NCBI GenBank assembly: GCA_937967755.1
Contig: CALBTA010000139.1
Span: 1-10,521 of the forward strand
From: an uncultured Planctomycetaceae bacterium
GTDB lineage: Bacteria > Planctomycetota > Planctomycetia > Pirellulales > Pirellulaceae
Direction: 5' to 3'
DNA: 10,521 nt
Shown here: one piece after another, positions 6,659 to 10,521 of the stretch
How the letters are laid out: every line of letters begins with the position of its first letter
How positions within the stretch are numbered: the first letter of the stretch is position 1
The notes under the pieces: generated by a model
What the model saw: only the letters and a program-made list of their open reading frames with translations
Told to the model about the DNA's origin: nothing
Databases searched by the model: none
Position numbers and translations under genes: made by a program

Positions 6659-6678
6659 CCGAACTCGTGAGAGTTCGG
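6659..6678. repeat. Short perfect hairpin in the divergent intergenic region
   Basis: CCGAACTC (6659-6666) and GAGTTCGG (6671-6678) form a perfect 8-bp stem with a 4-base GTGA loop, 27 bp upstream of the sulfatase start. It may be a dispersed repeat unit or sit in the sulfatase 5' leader. No T-run follows, so a terminator is unlikely. Confidence 0.6.
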
Positions 6679-6703
6679 GAAACTGAAATCCAGCGACAGG
6701 TCC

Positions 6704-6746
6704 CTGAAGTCTCACGACATCTGCTACCGTGATGTTGAGACTTCAG
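6704..6746. repeat. Long bulged hairpin upstream of the DUF6807 gene
   Basis: CTGAAGTCTCA (6704-6714) pairs perfectly with TGAGACTTCAG (6736-6746). Inside, after a 2-base CG bulge, ACATC (6717-6721) pairs with GATGT (6731-6735), leaving a 9-base loop. This is a 16-bp stem 41 bp upstream of the ATG at 6788. It could be a mobile palindromic repeat, an operator for the two divergent genes, or a leader structure. Nothing in the sequence decides among these. Confidence 0.65.
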
Positions 6747-6777
6747 CCGCCCCGATTCAATTCTGACACAACCAGGC

Positions 6778-6783
6778 GAGGAA
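6778..6783 (+). promoter_or_regulatory. Ribosome binding site of the DUF6807 gene
   Basis: GAGGAA ends 4 bases before the ATG at 6788 and supports that start. An overlapping ATG at 6783 is in another frame. Confidence 0.65.
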
Positions 6784-6787
6784 TGCG

Positions 6788-7828
6788 ATGAACCAATTGA
6801 TGCGATATCTGGTCAATCTGTCGTTTGCCGTTTTAGCCCCGGCGCTGGTGTCAGGCGAAGAAAAGTTCCGCCCGCCGGTCGCTGAGATAATCCCCTTGGC
6901 CGATCATCAGACATCCTTACGCTTGCACGGCGAGGAGGCGGCGCGTTGGCATTTCGATCCCAAATACCCGCGCCCATTTTTTTATCCGTTCCACGGACCC
7001 TCTGGCGTGTCGCTGACGCGGATGGGGCACCCGGGCGCGCCGAACCACGATCACCATCGCTCGGTCTGGTTCGCCCATCACAAAGTTTGGCCCGATGCGC
7101 AGGGAGCGGTTGATTTCTGGAGCGATCAGACCAAGGCCCGCATCCGTCAGAAACAGTGGTACGCCTACGCCGATGGGGATGAAGAAGCGGTCATGGCAGT
7201 CGCGTTGGGGTGGTTTGATGAGGAGGGCCGGGAGTTGATGACGCAAGATGTGATCGCCGCATTGCGGCACCTGCCCGATGGCGAGCGGGCGCTCGAGATT
7301 CAACTGATCCTTCGCCCCGGCGACAACCGCGGAAGCGTGCTGCTGGGCAAGACGAACTTCGGCATTCTGGCTGTTCGGGTGGCGAAGTCGATTTCCGCTC
7401 ACTTCGGCGGCGGAGAAATCACCAACAGCGAAGACGCCCGCGGTGAAGAAGCGATCTTTGGCAAGCCAGCCCGCTGGGTCGACTACAGCGGCCCAATCGC
7501 CGTCGGCACGGGCGACGCCCGCAAGGTTGTTCACGAAGGGATCACCTACTTCGACCACCCGGCGAACGTCAGCTTTCCGTCACGCTGGCACGTCCGCGCC
7601 GACGGCTGGATGGGTGCTTCCTTGTGCTTCGAAGATTCCGTCATCGTCGCCGACAAGCCGCTAACACTGCGCTATTTACTGCACGCGCACAGCGGGAAAT
7701 ACGACCACGATCAGGCGGCCGCGATGTTCAAAGAGTTCTCAGCGCGGCCAGAATTCGAAATCCGCAAATCCGACCGGCCGCATCGACAGTTTGAGGTGGT
7801 GCGCGTCGATCGTAAGCGTCGCGACTAA
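6788..7828 (+). CDS. Secreted DUF6807 ('PmoA-like') family protein
   Basis: This 346-residue protein begins with a signal peptide (hydrophobic 8-20, likely cleavage near V-S-G at ~23). Mature landmarks are typical of the DUF6807 family: R-P-F-F-Y-P near 62-67, the His-rich N-H-D-H-H-R-S-V-W-F-A-H-H at 86-98, N-F-G-I-L near 196, and the T-N-S-E-D...I-F-G-K-P-A-R-W-V-D-Y segment at ~221-245. The family is abundant in planctomycetes and Bacteroidetes near sugar-catabolic and sulfatase genes. Its activity is not established to my knowledge. The database name 'methane oxygenase PmoA' is misleading: this is not the particulate methane monooxygenase subunit, which is an integral membrane protein. 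The clustered histidines could bind metal. It is divergent from the sulfatase and converges on leuS, with a 13-bp-stem palindrome between. Confidence 0.85.
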   Translation: MNQLMRYLVNLSFAVLAPALVSGEEKFRPPVAEIIPLADHQTSLRLHGEEAARWHFDPKYPRPFFYPFHGPSGVSLTRMGHPGAPNHDHHRSVWFAHHKVWPDAQGAVDFWSDQTKARIRQKQWYAYADGDEEAVMAVALGWFDEEGRELMTQDVIAALRHLPDGERALEIQLILRPGDNRGSVLLGKTNFGILAVRVAKSISAHFGGGEITNSEDARGEEAIFGKPARWVDYSGPIAVGTGDARKVVHEGITYFDHPANVSFPSRWHVRADGWMGASLCFEDSVIVADKPLTLRYLLHAHSGKYDHDQAAAMFKEFSARPEFEIRKSDRPHRQFEVVRVDRKRRD

Positions 7829-7836
7829 CGCCTAAA

Positions 7837-7865
7837 CTCGTTCCCACGCGGAGCGTGGGAACGAG
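7837..7865. repeat. Perfect 13-bp palindrome between convergent genes
   Basis: CTCGTTCCCACGC (7837-7849) and GCGTGGGAACGAG (7853-7865) form a perfect 13-bp stem with a 3-base GGA loop. The CGTTCCCACGC/GCGTGGGAACG core resembles a palindrome scattered through intergenic DNA in many bacteria (from memory). Placed between the 3' ends of the DUF6807 and leuS genes, it could also serve as a bidirectional terminator, but neither side has a clear T-run. Confidence 0.75.
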
Positions 7866-7890
7866 GTTCGAGAAAGGAAGGTCGTCACCT

Positions 7891-10521
7891 TTACTTCACC
7901 ACGAAGTTCACCAGCCGGCCGGGGACGACGATGGTTTTTATGATCTGTTTCCCTTCCAGCAGTTGCTGAACTTTCGAGTCGTTCAATGCGGCTTGTTCCA
8001 ATTCGTCCTGCGAAATGTCAGGCGGGACTTGGATCTTGGCTTTCAGCTTGCCTTTGAACTGCACCGGGATTTCGACCAGGTCGTCCTTGGCCAGTTCCGG
8101 ATCGAAGGCTGGCCAAGGTTCGTAGGCCAACGTATCTGTGCCGCCCAGGGCGCGCCACAGTTCTTCGCCGATGTGCGGAGCGTAAGGGGAAAGCAACAGC
8201 ACGAACTGACGCATCGCCGACGCGGGGCGAACCTCTTCGCGGGTGAAGAAGTTGGTGAACTCCATCAGCCGGGCGATGCCGGTGTTGAAACTCATCGATT
8301 CCAAATCTCTGGTGACCGCCCCGATTGTCTTATGCAACACGCGGTTTTGCTCGTCGGTCGGCTCAACCTCTTGCACAGCTGCGTTCAATACGATTGCTTC
8401 TTCGCGATCATCAATGATCATCCGCCAGGCGCGGTCCAAGAAATTCCGCACGCCGGAAACGCCCGCCATGCTCCAGGGCTTGGTTGCTTCCAATGGGCCC
8501 ATGAACATTTCGTACAGTCGCAATGAATCGGCACCGTAGTCTTCAACGATGTGGTCAGGGTTCACCACGTTACCGCGAGACTTGGACATCTTATGTGCGC
8601 GATGAACCAGCTTTACACTTCCATCCGATGTGTGCAAAAACTCATTTCCTTCCTGAGTAGCGTCATCAAATGGCACTTGAACGGGAATGACTTGGCGAGC
8701 AGTCCGCTGGTCCACTGGATCCCCTTCCTTGTTTACGGAAACGTATTCGGCGCTAATCCATGAATCACCATCTTCCGGGTCAATGTAACCGGTGAGTTCT
8801 ACTTCACCCAAAATCATCCCTTGGTTCACCAAACGCTGAAACGGTTCGGGCGTGCTGACGTAGCCGCGGTCGTACAAAACTTTGTGCCAGAAGCGGGCGT
8901 AGAGCAGATGCAATACGGCGTGCTCGGCTCCGCCGACGTACAAATCGATCGGCATCCAGGGCTTCTCTTTGGCCGGATCAACCAGGGCGTCGCTGTTTTT
9001 GGGATCGATAAACCGCAAGTAATACCAACAACTTCCGGCCCATTGCGGCATGGTGTTCGTCTCGCGGCGATAACGCTTGCCATCTTTCTCTACATACAGC
9101 CATTCGTCCGGGGCTTTGCCCAACGGGGGTTCGGGCTTGCCGTGCGGCTTGAAATCTTCCAAGTGCGGCAAATCGACGGGCAAATCTTCGGGGTCAACCG
9201 CGCGGACCGCCCCAGTCGGTTGGCCGTCGGCGTCGACCTCATGCAAAATTGGAAACGGCTCGCCCCAAAAGCGTTGCCGGCTGAACAGCCAGTCGCGCAG
9301 TTTGTAGTTGACCGCTTCGCGACCGAGTCCGGCAGAAGCAAGGTCAGTCGTTATACGCTTCTTAACCTGAACCGTGGCGAGATCATCGTATTGACCAGAA
9401 TTTATCGCGACGGACGCACCAATTGTGTCGAACTTCACTCCATTGAACTCGATGGAAACGGTTTGGCCTTCATTAACTTGCGCCGTGAACACCGTTGCCC
9501 CAGAAAGTACAGATTCACGCCATTCGTGCCACGCTTGGAAGGCTTCGTCGGTGGACTCGCCCGTAAATTTTCCAGTGGCATCCATAGCCGGACGAGAGCC
9601 ACCACCGCTCATTGAACTGGGGGAAACGACACAACGTACGTCGATCCCAAATTGCTGCGCAAATTCAAAGTCTCGTTCATCATGGGCCGGCACGGCCATG
9701 ATCGCGCCGGTGCCGTAGCTGATCAGTACGTAGTCGGCGATCCAAATCGGAATCGCTTCGCCGTTGACAGGATTAATCGCATGACTGCCTGTGAAGACGC
9801 CCGTTTTGGACTTGCCCTCCTCCTGGCGTTCGCGGTCGCTCTTGTGCGCGGCTTGCTCGCAGTACGCCTTAACGGTTTGCGATTGCTCATCGGTCGTCAG
9901 CCGATCGACGAACGGATGCTCCGGCGCGATCACCATGTAAGTTGCGCCGAACAGCGTGTCAGGCCGGGTGGTGTAGATGCGCAGGACTTCGTCGCTTGGT
10001 TTGCGCGGGTAGCCGGATTCGCTTCGTGAGGTTTTCCAGGTAGCGAAGTCTTCGTTGGACGGCGCGGGCCGTTGGCCCCCAGCTATGGCGTTGCCGATGT
10101 AGAAATCAACTTCCGCGCCGGTACTTCGCCCTATCCAGTTCCGCTGCAGCGTCTTGATGCCAGGCGACCAGTCGAGCGATTCCAAATCGTTTTCCAATCG
10201 ATCGGCGTAAGCGGTGATCCGCAACATCCATTGCCGGAGCGGCATCCGCACCACCGGGTGGTTGCCGCGGTCGCTCTTGCCGTCGATCACTTCTTCGTTG
10301 GCCAACACAGTTCCCAAGGCCGGGCACCAATTGACCAAGGCGTCTGACTGAAACGCCAACCGGTGTTCGTCTTGGTACTGACGCACCGCGTCTTCGCCGG
10401 CGGCCTGCACGTCGGCGGGAATCGGCAATTCGGCGATGGGGCGACCTTGCTGTTGCTGCTCGTCGAACCAGGTATCAAACAGTACCAAGAAGATGAATTG
10501 CGTCCAGCGAAAGTAATCGAC
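7891..10521 (-). CDS. leuS: Leucyl-tRNA synthetase (N-terminus outside window)
   Basis: This is a class I aminoacyl-tRNA synthetase that charges tRNA-Leu in the cytoplasm. The frame is open to the window edge on the minus strand. The first visible residues ([11 protein letters not shown]) match the family's post-HIGH region, so roughly the first 100 residues, including HIGH, are missing. Visible landmarks are the CP1 editing site [10 protein letters not shown] (~9942-9972), the editing-domain segment [30 protein letters not shown] after the editing domain, K-M-S-K-S (8578-8592) with R-G-N-V-V-N-P, and the anticodon-binding and C-terminal domains ending V-N-F-V-V-K. The visible 876 residues already exceed the length of many complete bacterial LeuRS proteins, because of an extra segment in or after the editing domain (~9420-9620). 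A TTG at 10488 is in frame but is not the start. Confidence 0.95.
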   Translation of the reverse strand, partial: VDYFRWTQFIFLVLFDTWFDEQQQQGRPIAELPIPADVQAAGEDAVRQYQDEHRLAFQSDALVNWCPALGTVLANEEVIDGKSDRGNHPVVRMPLRQWMLRITAYADRLENDLESLDWSPGIKTLQRNWIGRSTGAEVDFYIGNAIAGGQRPAPSNEDFATWKTSRSESGYPRKPSDEVLRIYTTRPDTLFGATYMVIAPEHPFVDRLTTDEQSQTVKAYCEQAAHKSDRERQEEGKSKTGVFTGSHAINPVNGEAIPIWIADYVLISYGTGAIMAVPAHDERDFEFAQQFGIDVRCVVSPSSMSGGGSRPAMDATGKFTGESTDEAFQAWHEWRESVLSGATVFTAQVNEGQTVSIEFNGVKFDTIGASVAINSGQYDDLATVQVKKRITTDLASAGLGREAVNYKLRDWLFSRQRFWGEPFPILHEVDADGQPTGAVRAVDPEDLPVDLPHLEDFKPHGKPEPPLGKAPDEWLYVEKDGKRYRRETNTMPQWAGSCWYYLRFIDPKNSDALVDPAKEKPWMPIDLYVGGAEHAVLHLLYARFWHKVLYDRGYVSTPEPFQRLVNQGMILGEVELTGYIDPEDGDSWISAEYVSVNKEGDPVDQRTARQVIPVQVPFDDATQEGNEFLHTSDGSVKLVHRAHKMSKSRGNVVNPDHIVEDYGADSLRLYEMFMGPLEATKPWSMAGVSGVRNFLDRAWRMIIDDREEAIVLNAAVQEVEPTDEQNRVLHKTIGAVTRDLESMSFNTGIARLMEFTNFFTREEVRPASAMRQFVLLLSPYAPHIGEELWRALGGTDTLAYEPWPAFDPELAKDDLVEIPVQFKGKLKAKIQVPPDISQDELEQAALNDSKVQQLLEGKQIIKTIVVPGRLVNFVVK

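Noticed and set aside
6788..7828. Particulate methane monooxygenase subunit PmoA
   Set aside because: The database label is a misnomer for this family. The protein has one signal peptide and no multi-pass membrane region, and no pmoB or pmoC is nearby.
7837..7865. CRISPR repeat
   Set aside because: There is only one palindromic unit, with no spacer-repeat periodicity and no cas genes.
7855..9615. Plus-strand open frames at 7855-8526 and 8821-9615 opposite leuS
   Set aside because: They are antisense to a highly conserved synthetase. Their sequence is explained by codon constraints on leuS.

Overview
The window looks like a GC-rich bacterial chromosome segment, most probably from a planctomycete (Planctomycetota, Pirellula-like). 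That placement is inferred from three things: a formylglycine sulfatase next to a DUF6807 ('PmoA-like') secreted protein, an E1/JAB/E2/RING gene set of the kind reported from planctomycetes, and long intergenic palindromes. No marker gene fixes the species.

Positions 1-4863 (all + strand) hold five genes that read as a bacterial ubiquitin-like conjugation locus. They are the C-terminal part of an E1/ThiF-type activating enzyme (1-624), a membrane-anchored JAB/JAMM isopeptidase-like protein (635-2053), an E2/UBC-fold protein (2256-2993), and two tandem paralogues with an N-terminal membrane segment and a C-terminal eight-ligand RING-like zinc domain (3160-3972 and 3997-4863). In a eukaryote these would be activator, remover, conjugation scaffold and two ligase-like proteins. 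Two points stand out. The E2 fold has lysine where the catalytic cysteine belongs, in an alignment that needs no gaps. The remover and both RING proteins carry membrane segments, so the pathway probably works at the inner face of the membrane. No ubiquitin-like modifier is seen; the E1 gene is cut by the window edge, so a modifier or a second E2 could lie upstream.

Positions 4884-7828 hold a divergent pair: a secreted sulfatase (- strand) and a secreted DUF6807 protein (+ strand). They share a 155-bp intergenic region with two strong hairpins. These look like exported polysaccharide-degradation or catabolic functions and have no evident link to the ubiquitin-like locus, which converges on the sulfatase gene with a 20-bp gap.

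Positions 7891-10521 (- strand) hold most of leuS, leucyl-tRNA synthetase. Its N-terminus, including the HIGH signature, lies beyond the window.

No stretch longer than about 200 bp lacks a gene. The four larger gaps (2054-2255, 2994-3159, 6633-6787, 7829-7890) all contain inverted repeats or palindromes, some resembling dispersed intergenic repeats. No tRNA, rRNA, CRISPR array, transposase or integrase was seen.
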